Position numbers and translations under genes: made by a program. From Verpa conica (taxonomy: Eukaryota; Ascomycota; Pezizomycetes; Pezizales; Morchellaceae), in contig JAUFSD010000010.1 in assembly GCA_033030425.1 (NCBI GenBank), positions 992,001 to 1,056,000 of the forward strand: a DNA stretch of 64,000 nt. The letters run 5' to 3'. The notes under the pieces are model-generated. The model searched no databases. It was given only the letters and a program-made list of their open reading frames with translations, and had not been told where the DNA came from. Of the stretch, positions 11,317 to 23,143 are shown piece after piece; position 1 is the first letter of the stretch, and the number at the start of each line of letters is the position of its first letter.

Positions 11317-12055
11317 CTACCTCCACCCCCCAACCCTCCCTTCATCCCATCTTTCTTTCCGCTCCTTCCTCAAATGATATGTCTTCCTCAACCCTCTATA
11401 CTCCCTCACAAATTCACCCACATCCCTCCCATCGCCACCTCCCTCTTCGAGGAACGACTCTGCCATAGCCTCCGCAACAGCCTCCGCATCTCCAACAGCG
11501 TTTACAAGCCGGCTGTGGAGCGCTGGCGACGAAAACGGTTGTATGGATTGATACATATCTTTCTCACGATCACGCCATGCCCTTTCTAACTTTCTCGCCT
11601 CGAGTAATGACCTCTCTGCTACTTCGCGCGAAGTCTGCAATCGTGGCTCAAGCGCTGTTAAGCGTGCTGCCAAGTCTACATTTCGTTGAAGACTAGATGA
11701 TAGTGCGTTGTGACCTTGGGCATAAGCTAGGTGTGTGCCTGTGAAAAGAGCATCTAGAAGCTGCGGTGAAGCCAAAAGATGCTCTAGATCATCACGGCTA
11801 CCCTCGGGTGGTTAGTTCCGGCAAAGTACTGCGCGAGGAATAGAGAAGGAGATACGATTTGCTATGTAGAATGGGTGGGATGAAGGTCTCATTTGAGGGG
11901 GGAGGTGGTGGAGGGAGTGCTGGAGGAAGTGATGACCCGCTAGTTGGCATCGGGGATGCCGCTCGTGAGCCTGCTGCCGAAGAAGTTGGCTTTGGGGGCG
12001 GTGCCGGTGGAAAATTTTGATTGTGGGATGACGCATAGGACGATGGAGCCGACAT
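11317..12055 (-). CDS. VPS37: VPS37-like ESCRT-I subunit, Mod(r) domain, frame broken
   Basis: The reading frame from ATG 12055 encodes a Pro-rich N-terminus and then a segment ending STLPELTTRG before a TAG at 11800-11798. The next frame continues at once with SRDDLEHLLASPQLLDALF and runs to a stop at 11317. The downstream part is a coiled-coil Mod(r) domain with its characteristic tail (SFLEEGGG, EFVREYRGLRKTYHLRKERK). Family members couple to Vps23/Vps28 in ESCRT-I and sort ubiquitinated cargo into multivesicular bodies. The two halves overlap within a GGG run, so a single extra base explains the break. The gap is too short for an intron. It is either a sequencing/assembly error or a real recent mutation; the otherwise clean frames favour the former. 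No splice site is needed elsewhere. Confidence 0.75.
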
Positions 12056-13888
12056 GATTGAGAGTTGGACTGTATGTTACGTAGGGTCGAGGGGTGATTT
12101 CTGGGAAAGCGAAGAACTACCGTCAGGTTAACCTGATTGGGTTTGAACCCCGGTGTTTCTGTTTCCGAGCTATAGACTCAGAATAGTCTTAGATTTGTCT
12201 GGAAAGTAAGATAGCAATAACAGCAGCAATAGTGACGATGGCGATGGCGATGACGATGATAATCGATGGAGGTGAGTACTACCTGGGGGGTGAAGAGGTC
12301 GAGAGTGAGGTCGTGATAAGGTGTGGCTTTAGATATGACGAATATTAAGCTTATCGGCCGTTGCCATAGCAACTAGCTAACTCCCTCCCTTGAGAAACGT
12401 CAAGTCAGCTTTTGTAACCCCACCCCCTTTTTTTCATTTCTCAACAGTTAATACTTTCTGCACCTCTCCATTTTCCCGGTGGAGTACAGTAATTCCCCAG
12501 GTCTACCATCCTGTTTCAAACCAGGCACTCAGAACGGGATTTCCCCACCTTGTTCATCCAATGCTGTAACACTCTCCGCATGTATTTGCTCGTGCAGATC
12601 GTAAGTAATTACATGTACGTACTCGTAGATCAGGACACAGCGCAGAACAAAAGTAACAGAGATGGAGAGTTGGGAGGGAAGGAAGACGACTCTTTAGTCA
12701 GCCCCCCACTTCCTCCCGCCAGTTGCATATTGCACACGTATAGCTATATATTGTTCTCGCTCCCCCCCCAGCTCTAGCTCTACCGCAGGACTCCGGCATT
12801 TACCCCGTTTTATCGGAGTCTCGCGCTAGCAATTCCCGATGCCCCCGGACACCTGTGGAACTACTTACCCCAACTCTGGCAGGACAAGTTAACTCTTGAT
12901 GAGTTAGCATATTCCAGGTACAGGGCTAGGGACTATTCTTGTGGAGAAAAGACATCTAGGATAGGGAAAGTAAGAACTACATTTATACTCCAGGTACAAC
13001 CAGTCAGGGTCAAGGAGGGGGGCACCCGGAAAATCGTCACAAATATAGTAGCTCCTCCCCACCCACTCGCATCACCCCGTCCCCCTCCCTCTATTATCTC
13101 TATTCATACTTATATACTCTAAAGCAAACGATGGGCACGCACGAGAGTTTTTCCTTGCTGCTGATCGCCTGTCCCCAGGATGAAGGTGAATTTTAGCCGC
13201 CGCAGACCTGGGCTCTGTAAAGCGCCGAGCTACCCCAGAGATTCATGATCTGAGTGAAGGTCCTACCCCTACAGTAGGTATGCAGGCGTTCTGAGTCTTA
13301 ACTTGGAGCCCTCACCTCCAAGTACGACTGTGAGATGATACACTGAGATAGTTCCTTATATGACAAAATATAGCTAGAATCAGGGATATCGAGAGAGAGA
13401 AAGCACCTAGAGAATAGAAATGGATAACAGTATAAGATCAAATAAAATAAAATAAAAAATACAGAAACATATATGAAATAAAGAAAATAGAAAAAACAAC
13501 CATAGATTTTCCCCTGTATTGCTAAAAGACCAATAAAAAGGCACAGAACCCCCCCCCCAAAATATACCGGTTGCCCACCCAGAAATGCATTCACCCATAT
13601 GCGCCCATAACCGCCTAACTAATTCTGTAAATCACCAATCATTTCTCCTATAGCTCCGTAACATCGTCTTGCAAGCAGACGTGCATGAGAAGAGAGGCTA
13701 TAGGCAGGATATCTCTTTATCCCAGACATGTCGCTGCTTGCTTTTCTTTCTTTTCTCTGCTCCTATTTTCTACCAAGCGGGCAGCCCAAAGAAAAAGATA
13801 GGCAAGAATCTGTGCAGAAAAAGTACTTCAAACAAATGCAAATTCTGCTTGAGAATAAAAAATACATTCACACAATCCTCTTGCTCAA
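12056..13888. other. Long intergenic region, no supported gene
   Basis: Lies upstream of VPS37 and downstream of velC. It contains a GATGAC/GATGGC run (about 12,236-12,262), pyrimidine-rich tracts and short unlikely open frames. A structured-looking GC-rich stretch at 13,130-13,270 did not match any RNA family that I could recognise. Confidence 0.45.
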
Positions 13889-15316
13889 TCACACTTTTCT
13901 TCTCCGCTTCGGCTTCCCGGCCGCTGTTGAAGGCGCTTCATCATCCCCACTCCCATCATCTTTTCCACTACCACCTGGCGCTCCAATTGCCTTCTCATTA
14001 CCCTTCTTGACTGATATTGCACATCCTTGCCGTTTGAGGGCCTTTGTCAACGCTGTGCTGGGCCGCATCCCTGGAAACTCCTTTGCCGTGTAAACTGTAA
14101 AAACGTCGCTCATGGCCTCCGTTATTATCGGTGTATATCCTTCTGGTTGTAGGTCACTTGGTTCTAGTCGCATAAGAACGAATCGTAATCGGTACTTCCC
14201 ATGTGTTCTACATGACAAATCTGGGAAGCAGAAAAAGCAGCCTTCCTTCCCTTCCTCATCCTGACCCACAAAAGGTGAAGAAACCAGTGTACCCATTAGA
14301 CGTCGTGTCAATCGTTTATCTACGCCTATTAGGGCAGTTTCATCTGAGTTTCCATCCGGGCTCCATAGTGTACAATGTACTACGTTAAAAGGGTACCGCA
14401 TCTCGTTAGGGTCTGAATGGCCTGCTGAATCATTTACGATGAGCTGAACGATTGGCGGTGGGTCAATAACTCGTCGGTCTCGTTCACCGAAGCCGCATGC
14501 TCGAGCTGCCACGGGTTGTTGCCGTACTCGAATAGTATAACTCCCAGGACTATGTATATACATTAACATGATTGATATAGCATAACTTTCTCTTTGAGTC
14601 AAAAACTGACCTTGTCTGTGAACGGGCTCCTCGGCGGTTTGCGACAGAATCCTCCACTGAGGTAGGCGTGAATCTCGACGGGTAATTTTGTGGCTGCTGC
14701 TCTCCCACAAAGTTGTCTTCCACTGAGCGCTTGACTGTGTATGTCGGCGAAGGGATCATGGTGCTTAAACTTGATCTAAGGTTCGGGTTAACCCACCATT
14801 CGAGGAGTATGCATACTAGTAATTGACGTACCTTCGGTCTGATTCTTGACTAAATCTTCTCTCATCGTACCTCTGATCAAAATTAAATGAAGCTGGCGAT
14901 GAGAACCCAGAGGGGGCAGGAGAATTGAAAGATGTTATGATGCTCCCATAGGGGGTATTTGATACTTGTCGGACCTCACGTTTGTGGGGAGTTTGTAAGG
15001 GGCTAGGTATGTGTTGAGGAGGTGGATGGTGTGGGGGAGGAATGTGCGAAGACTGCTTGGATTGTTGAACAGGGTGCTGCGACAATGTAGATCCTCCACT
15101 AGAACTTGGAATTGCAAGAGGGGCCAGTATAGGACCGGGGCCGGGAAACCGTGAAGTTTGGCCCGAAGGATTGCCGAGTATAGGTGGTGGAAGTTGAGGG
15201 TGATGAGATTGGAAAGTCGTAGAGGGCATAGGTCGGGGTGATTCAGCCATTGTTGAAGATGATGGAGGCAATGTAGCCCGTGGATAGATGAGGGGAGGGG
15301 GTCTAGGCGACATCAT
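13889..15316 (-). CDS. velC: Velvet-family transcriptional regulator, VelC type
   Basis: Three exons join in frame: 15316-14832, 14775-14611 and 14549-13889, giving 436 residues. Residues ~1-160 are Pro/Ser-rich and low complexity. The velvet domain starts near residue 220 (SYTIRVRQQPVAARACGFG) and continues with RDRRVIDPPPIVQLIVND, RRLMGTLVSSPFVG and a C-terminal block RPSTALTKALKRQG / ISVKKGNEK. The spelling RRVIDPPPI plus RLMGTLV..PFVG fits VelC better than VeA, VelB or VosA. Velvet proteins bind DNA through an NF-kappaB-like fold and control sexual development and secondary metabolism. A basic tail (KPKRRRKV) is a likely nuclear signal. The Pro-rich N-terminus and the unusually long upstream gap are noted; subfamily assignment needs a tree. 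Confidence 0.9.
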
Positions 15317-16401
15317 TCAGGCTCGAATCTCCGACTCTATAAGCCGGTGGCCGAAAACAGTGTATGTGAGATACCGTAGTAAACAGGACGAGAGGCTGGT
15401 TGGGTAGTGACCGGTTGTAGCGGGGTGGGAGTTGGGGTTGCAAATATCAAGCGGTGAAGCTCAACGGCGCGCGTGTGCGCCTCCTTTGATAGAGGCAATC
15501 CTGTATCCTATCTCTAGAGGATAAGTTCTGAACAAAGAACGCAAGTGCTATGTCACGCAAAGGGCGAGCACTCTCTATGTGAGCGACTGGGTTCGCCAAA
15601 CGCGGTAAAAATATTTATATAAATGGGCCGTGCTTTCTTTGCCTTTCGTTTCAAACGTAGACGACTATTGCTAGGAACGGCCGAAAGGTTCCGAGATCGT
15701 TCTGTAACAATAGTGAGACGGCAAGTATGGAAACCGGGGAGCAATGGAGGCAAGCGAGCGAATCGAATGCGATCGAGATCGAAGTAAAGTTGACCAGGGG
15801 GGGAAAAAGGAAATAATAATAAATGCGAATATAACAAATGCTTGCAGATGGCGAGCGTGGCAAGTCGTGTGCACCGTAATCTCGTGCTGTACTTTTTGTG
15901 TTTATGTACGGGAAACAAATATATCCACGAGCGCAGCGAAGCTTAAAGAACGAGAGTCGAAGATACCCGCGGAAAAATATCCTGCAAAAACAGTGTCGGC
16001 GTAACAAGAAGAGAATGAGGAAGATGGAAAAGAACGAGAGAAAGGGGGGTGGGAGGGGAAAGGGAAGTGGAGGGAGAGGAGGGGGGTGGAGAGAACGGAA
16101 GTGATACACCTGCACTCCTGCTGGAGGGGTGGGAGGAGATGTGGAAAAGGAGGAGGAGGGGGGGAGAGGGGGGAAGAGGGGAGGAAGTCAAGAGAGGAGG
16201 AAGAATATGATGAGTGATAGGATGTGTAAAGAATGAGTGTCACTGCAAGTATCCCTTCCTCTTCTTTTACTTGTTCTTATTCTTCTTCCTCTTCTTGCTC
16301 CTCTTCCTCTTCCTCTTCCCCCCTCTTCCTCCTCTGCCTCTAGTCGACAACCTTCTCGCAGAGCGTAGAGAAGACGAGTGAGAGTGAGAGTGAGTAAGTG
16401 G

Positions 16402-16402
<1 letters not shown>

Positions 16403-16442
<40 letters not shown>
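16403..16442. repeat. (GAGAGT)n microsatellite
   Basis: About seven near-perfect GAGAGT hexamers in a larger purine-rich tract upstream of velC. Confidence 0.85.
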
Positions 16443-16443
<1 letters not shown>

Positions 16444-16706
16444 AGTGAGGGCGAGTAAGAGAGAGGCTCGCCTACAGTACAGCGACTGTGACAGGAGACG
16501 ACAGCAAAGGACTGGCAAAGAAGAGTGGAGCTGGCGAGTGTAGGAAATTGGGCGGCCCCTCGCTATTTTTGGGCCAATATTCGATGGGGTAAGGGATTGG
16601 AGGCTTATGATAAAGTAGACTGGCTGATAGTAAAAACTGCTCAATACATACCTCGTACCTTGTACCTTAATCTTTTTGGCCGATTGACTGGCTGACTGAC
16701 TGAGTG

Positions 16707-16709
<3 letters not shown>

Positions 16710-16750
<41 letters not shown>

Positions 16751-16757
16751 TCTCCCT
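16710..16757. repeat. (TC)n microsatellite
   Basis: An almost perfect TC dinucleotide run of about 40 nt grading into CCCTCTC. It is a simple repeat. Confidence 0.9.
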
Positions 16758-19700
16758 CTTTCTAAAATGAGAAGAGAGAAGGTTCCGGATATCTCCCTAC
16801 GATCAAAAGGCAATATCACGGGGAAAAACCCCTAATGATCCAACTAGGAAAAGGAATAAACACCCCACAAAAAAATCGAAGCTTGTACAGTTAGTCTGGT
16901 AGATGCGGTGATGTGATGCAACCAATTTGGTAGTTACGCTCCTCCCATCCTCCACTTTCTTTGCTTCGTTCAACAGATTCCGAATCCACACTCTTCCACA
17001 GGGTCGGGTTACGCCGTCAGACGAAAGCAACCAAAACAGTACCGGCGGAGCTCAACAGCAGCCAGGATGAGTGAAAATTATGTCCTGTTGAGAGATCGGA
17101 ATAAAAGTCTCCCACCACCGCACAGCAAGCACCGAGGAGGTCATATAAAAAAGAAAGACCAGCAGATTCTCCTCTGGAAAAATAAAAATAAAATAATAAA
17201 CATAAAAATAAAACTGACTGGAATGGCTTTGGAAAATCAATATATCCGCTCCGTTCCACAGGGCCACTTCTAACGCTTGATCCGCGGTCTTCCTGCACTC
17301 CATAACTCATATGTGGTACCTAATACTTTAGCGCATACACCTGTTCTCCCTCAGCCAGGGTATAAAACCAAGGAATATGTATGTGGATAACTTGTCGGTG
17401 CCTTTATTCCAGGGTCTATTCTACATCGTGCCTATTCTAATGTACTTATATCATCCCCCACGCATCCCAAGGCAAAACCCATGGGGGGAACGTCATGTTT
17501 CAGTTTCACACGAGCTCTATCTTGAGGAACGGTGTGGAGACGGGAAATAGACTGTCGAAACCCGGGACGGACAACCACTCTACGCAGATTGCTCATGCTT
17601 CATCCCGCTAAGACCCGCCTCAAGATTATTGGCAACTTCGCTTCGGCGGGGATCCTTGATCCAAGGAAATTGGTTCCAGTGCTGTTCCCCGGACACCTCA
17701 TCATTGGCAGATGACTCCAATGAACCTTCCCCCCCCCCTCCCCCACTACCCAGAATACCCTTCACCTCAATATCTGGGGGTGAAAATAGGATAGACACTC
17801 GTATGGGATGAAACCGAGGACGGAAACACAGAGCTTTCCCCTCATTTCAACCTGTATGTTGTCACTCAGGAGCTTACTGTCGGTTGATGGCTACTATATT
17901 CAAACGCGCATGGATTTCCCATCGTACATATCACAGGCATATAATAACACCAATGGTAATAATAATAACAATATTACTATTATCGAACATTAGAGTAGGT
18001 ATGGTATGGGTGTTTCGCAAGGCGGACAAACGAACTCTAAGAGATTGGTCCGGGTCAGGATTCATACGCTTCGGCTCCTGTTCCGCTTACCCTATCCCAA
18101 CGTTTCCTGATAAAACGGCTACTTCCTTTCGATATTTGAAAAGCCCCATACACAGGGGGCTGCGTCTACGATTGCACATAGCTTTAGAAGATAGGGAATG
18201 CTTCCACGTATCGCGAAAGCCCGATTGCAAAAAGGTGTCGATGTTAAAGTACGGATCCTCATGACCGATCAACGAAATTCCCACGGCCCAGGATATAAAG
18301 GGCCCTGTTGAGCCTGAGAATTTGCTTTTTTTTGCTGTAAGGACCAACTCGTGGCTCTTGTTTAAATCTTGCTTTTTTATATGAATTCTTGCTTTATCTA
18401 TTGCTAGCATGTCTCGCAAGCCTCTACGTACACACACCCAGGGTTATTGGTATTTACTACATACGCTGAATGGCTGGACGAGTCTCAAAGTCCCAAAATC
18501 TCTAGTGTTATGGATGTTTATTGAAGGTAGATCGGCCGACACATAGCACGAGGATCGGAGCAAGGCAGTCAACAGAAAAGTCCCTGCTGCTACTGGAACC
18601 ACTTTCGGCTGTCAGATTTCTTTTTGTAATCCTTGAATACAGGATTACAGGGCTTTTAACAAGTTCCAGGTACTTAGATCACTAGGGCCGGGGTTTTTTC
18701 CTTCCTTGAAGCTTCCCTCCGTTAAATCACCATATTTGGTCAATGTAATATATATTATAGCTTAATAGTGTGATAATATGGACTCGAGAGCAGCGGGGTC
18801 GTTTCCCCCAACGAGCAGCTGATGTGCCACACTAATCTGCACATCCGCTATTCCATGCCAAATTTATTTTGTACTAGGGCTAACTACAGTCGTGATATAT
18901 TTCTTGGGATCCCTTCGACCTTGAGAGCAAAATTTAAAAGCAGTCAGCTGCTAATTTCTGGAAGCCCCCCGTTTTGACAGAAGCCTCCGTAAGGACATGT
19001 TCTTTTTCAACCCGGCTAATTGGATACTGGTGGATAATCGGACCGGCGGTCCTTGTGCCTAATAAAAGCTAGTACTACTTTTGAGGTACTTACATAACTA
19101 GTATTCTGTAGTATGAAAGATGCTAAGCGACTTGGCGATGGGACTCCAGGAAAACACTCGTAAACACACGGGCGCACGCAGTGGTTGGTTCCCCGAGGTT
19201 CGTCCTTAGTTACACGAACGATCTCAGCCTAATGCCGCGCGACTGACGCCATCCTCGTACATATGTATATCGGATATAGGTTTATGCGGGTCTTAGTCGG
19301 TTAGGAACGTTGCGTGCAACTCCCGGGTCGCTATGGATTTTCAAGTCGGTGTCATAAGATCGCGAGGTCTGTGTGTTTCGCCGTGTTCGGAACGTTCCGA
19401 ACCGGAAACTACGGGCTTTCACATGGTCTTGGCTTTCTGGGCGCATAGTGGTCTGTACTTCGAAAGTACATGTACCTCCACTCCTAAAAGCCCATGCATG
19501 TTATGATCAATATTCAAAAAATAATAAAGTCAGTAGTCGACCTCAATAAGGTTGAAGGCGCGAAAATAAGGAGGGGCATAGGTACTTAGCCCATTATATG
19601 CTTATGCCAACTGGATATATGCAGGTACAACGGCCCGTCCCCAATTTCCTATACTCCCTACCGGCCAGTACATATACCTAATCTCAGGAACTAGGAGTTA

Positions 19701-21750
19701 CAATTTTACCTCGATGACTTGGGGGATAAGAGGTTCAGATGGCTAGAATAAATCTCATTATTTAATTTTATGAGGATTATGTTGTCATGATTTTTAGGTC
19801 CCTTATATTAATTCGTCGATTCAAAAATATATGACTCCTCCCCCTTTTTATATACATATATATATAGAGGCCTAGTTAGGGCAAAGGTCTAAATAGCTCG
19901 GTTCCCTATCGAAATAATGAACTCGGCTATCTACTTCTTAAATCAATCGGACAACTGAGAAAATATGACTGATAGGTATAACCTTCTACATGGGTTCATA
20001 GCTCGCAATAAAATACCTTCTATATCTTAGGCTTTACTTGAAAGATTCGTGAACAAGAAAGGGGATTCTCCTTTCCCCTGACTTGTAGATTTTTTCTGTT
20101 TATAACACCTAATCTTAGGAAATCTAGAGCTGATGGATGTTGCTTTCGGTAGCAATAGGAATACATAGCAATAAAAGGATCATTCTCGCTTGATTATTAA
20201 AGAGGTCTCGCGATAGGAGTAATGAGCCTTAACTATGTAGATCAGGTAAAAGGTTTCACCTTGACCTCGTTTTTTTTAGAAAGCTTCGAGTAGTAGGTAC
20301 TGCTGTAGCCGTGATCCATACGCGAAGACGCCTCTTGGACAGCATCTGCAGCCTAGAAATCACGCTCCATAAACTCAAGCCCTATATCGGTCGCCGAGAG
20401 CCGCTTCTGGAGGATTTCCCTGTGTAGTAATGACGAATAACGAGGCGAATCCAGGTTTAGGCGATGGAGACTCGTCTTACCCGTGTCTAGCGCTGCAGCA
20501 ATAAGGGGGGAAATGGCCTCTTTCCCGGTAATGGGAATAGAAGCATACGCATCTAGCCCTGCTCCACATCAAAAAAGTGCCGCCCGTATTTTTTGTGAAT
20601 AATCCGAAAATCCCTCAGTTTCGGCAGTTTCTCTCAACTCCGCGAGGCTCACTAAAGAAATGTTGCCGGGGTTCGTTCTCACTAAACCCGACACAAGTCG
20701 ACTTTTTGGCTTTGCTGTGTCGGCGCTGACCGATGGTATCATTGACCCATGGCATTGCCCGCTCCGAGCTGGCTGGCCAAGACTGACAGCTCAACATTCA
20801 TTAAGAGTTTCAAACAAAGCCAGTTACTTGGATGGAGATCTTGAAAATGTAGGAGGGTCACCTCTTGGAAACGTCGAGTAAGCGAAGCCTAAATATCAGA
20901 CCATTTTTATTTTCTTCTTTAGATATTTATGAAAGCCACGTCTATAATCTGAAATTCAAAGTTGCGTTCCGGTCAGTCGCCCCAGAAGTTCGTTCCAATA
21001 CAGCCCTTATTCGAGTCGGTTTGGTTTCGGCTACGTTTGTCTCGCTTGAAACGACCGGAATTCGGCAACGGAAAAACCTATGGCAGAGCAACTTGCTGTG
21101 GGCACATATTTTTCCGCTGTCCTTTGTGCCACGTGTGGAGAAGGATGGGGAGTTCACGAGCCATTTGTTACAAAATTAGTGATCACTGAGTTTTTTTATC
21201 TAGAAATTACTGTTCTGCCAGATACGCTGGGTTTGGGTGGTTGATTAGTTGGTTCATATCTAATTAGTGTGATGGACGAGGTATGAGCGGGCTGCGCATG
21301 ACATGTACCTAATTGAGGGGAAGCAACACCATATGTACAGCAGAGACAAGGTAAGTATATCGAACGAGCGATCAACCCCAAAATTAGATCGCTTTATTTT
21401 TTGACTTAAGCTATCATAGGCCCGATCCTAGGAACCTCGCTTGGGGAACTGTGCAGCGAATACCGAACTTTTCACCCAGCCACAAGATTATAGCGGTTTG
21501 GAATCTCACAGTAACATCCCCCTTCTTGCTGTGGTCAGGTTAGCTGTGGCGTTAGGTGTCTCATTGCCATCGACAGTAGCGCTACGGTCGGTGGAGCTGC
21601 TCCGTGCCAAGGCTGTGGGGAAAGCCACCCAAAAACAAGCATTTCAGACTGGGCCAGCCTGACGCCAGCTATCCGAGCCCTAACCCACCAGCTATTGCTT
21701 CTTCGAACGTCACAGGAGTTTTGGTAGTTGTCGATACATACTAGGGAACG

Positions 21751-22783
21751 ATGACAACATACGGGAACTACAAAGGTATGCCATTGACCCTGCTAAACGA
21801 CTATATGGGCATTTAATCTTTACCCTCACCAGAAACTAACAAATATATATATGTACAATAGCCTACCAGGGAGCGAGTCGCCATGATGGCCAAAATTCTG
21901 CCTCGCATGTTGTTGACTACCGCCTACAAGCCCTCGTAGATGCCCTTCCAGATTTATTCACTGAAAAGGACATCCTAGATGTAGGCTGTAACAATGGGGC
22001 GATATCTGTGCATATAGGTACTACCCCCGCACAGGATCCAAGCGCTGTATGCTGGCCAGTGGTAAAGTTGGGAGTAGCTGACAGAATGTGCGGGATACAT
22101 GAGGAGAAAAGCCATTTCTTTCTCTCCGGCAACTGTAACTGGCATAGATATTGATCCGGAACTGGTTCAAAAGGCAAAGTCTCACCTATCATTCCGATAT
22201 TCCAGGATTGCCCCAGAAGAAGCTACTGTAACCGATTCCAACCAGCGGAAAAATTATTTTCCAATCTCGTCAGTACTGCAACACGGGCATCGACCTTACC
22301 ACGAGAACCTTGACCTCGCGAGGTTTCCCCGTAATGTAGTCTTCCGCTGCGAAGACTGGGCCAAGAGCTCTATCTCGGAACCAGGGTCATACGATCTAAT
22401 CCTCGCGTTGAGCATGGTGAAGTGGGTCCACCTTCAGAGCTCAGATCATGGTAAGCGAAAATAGACCATTCTACCCTTCTCGTACCTCCCTTCTAGAATC
22501 CTCCCGGACTATACTTATACTTATGATTCAAGGGTTACGAGGATTCTTTACTAAGGTTTATTCTTCTCTACGTCCATCTGGTTACTTTATTCTAGAACCC
22601 CAAGAGTGGGGATCCTATGAACGTGCAGTGAAAAAGAACAAGCTTCTTAAGGAAAGCTTACAAAATCTTGAGTTACGGCCAGAAGATTTCGAATTAATTT
22701 TACAAGGGATTGGGTTTAATTGCTTACAAAAACTTTATGGCGATGGCCTTAAACGTAATATTCTTATTTTCCAGAAGAATTAA
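21751..22783 (+). CDS. Bin3/MePCE-type RNA methyltransferase
   Basis: Four exons join in frame: 21751-21775, 21862-22017, 22085-22450 and 22533-22783, giving 265 residues. The order of motifs is that of the Bin3 family. MTTYGNYKAYQG opens like many homologues, motif I is ILDVGCNNGAISVHI (residues ~46-60), and the acidic motif is GIDIDPELVQKAK. Then come EDW, SYDLILALSMVKWVHLQ, GFFTKVYSSLRPSGYFILEP and a C-terminal GLKRNILIFQ. Family members transfer a methyl group from S-adenosylmethionine to the gamma-phosphate of RNA polymerase III transcripts such as 7SK, U6 or telomerase RNA (fission yeast Bmc1). The length is short compared with animal enzymes but typical of fungal ones. It converges with the RING/SR gene 360 bp downstream. 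The target RNA cannot be inferred here. Confidence 0.88.
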
Positions 22784-23143
22784 TCTTGCAAGTGTTTTCT
22801 TCCTTATATGCCTACGAATTCGTCTTTTTTCTTACCTAGCCATAAGTTTTCTTTATACCTTGGTTTATGATCAAAAATGTAGAAAGAGAAGAAAGAAAAA
22901 ATGAATCTAGCCTCCCGTCTAAAGAAAAATATGGAAATCATGACTTGGAACACTATCTGCCCCTAAGATCTCGCTTTTGTGAGGGGTGGGTACGAGGGTG
23001 TAACAAGGAGATACTTAGCCACAAAAAAAGAGACATTACATGTCAACCAAAAGGTAAAAAAAAAACCTAGAAAGAAAATGAAAGAATCAAAAAAAAACAC
23101 TAAATAAACAGATAAGGTACTATTTTTCACAAACCCGTCAGCA

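Larger units (their letters stand above)
15317..21750. other. 6.4-kb gene-poor region upstream of velC
   Basis: No frame here has recognisable similarity or sensible length. The part nearest velC (15,500-16,800) has strand-biased purine/pyrimidine tracts, including GGGAGGGGAAAGGG at ~16,050 and TCTTCCTC runs at ~16,260-16,330. From ~18,480 to 20,600 it is AT-richer with many short stops. It may hold the velC promoter and decayed repeats. Some weak frames (17,530-18,440 and 20,620-21,190) were considered and not accepted. Confidence 0.5.

Noticed and set aside
12100..12180. Possible tRNA T-arm (GGGGTTCAAACCC on the minus strand)
   Set aside because: A D-arm-like TAGCTCGG lies only ~20 nt away, leaving no room for an anticodon arm, and no acceptor stem pairs.
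13130..13270. GC-rich, possibly structured RNA region
   Set aside because: No match to U1-U6, U3, SRP, RNase P/MRP or 5S signatures that I could recognise; insufficient support.
15553..16644. Several 60-150-residue frames on both strands
   Set aside because: Low-complexity Ser/Pro/Leu or Lys/Arg/Gly readings of purine/pyrimidine tracts; no splice-compatible structure.
17530..18440. Overlapping frames of 60-126 residues
   Set aside because: Unlikely composition, conflicting strands, no known motif.
20615..21190. Cluster of 60-104-residue frames
   Set aside because: No similarity or intron structure that extends any of them.
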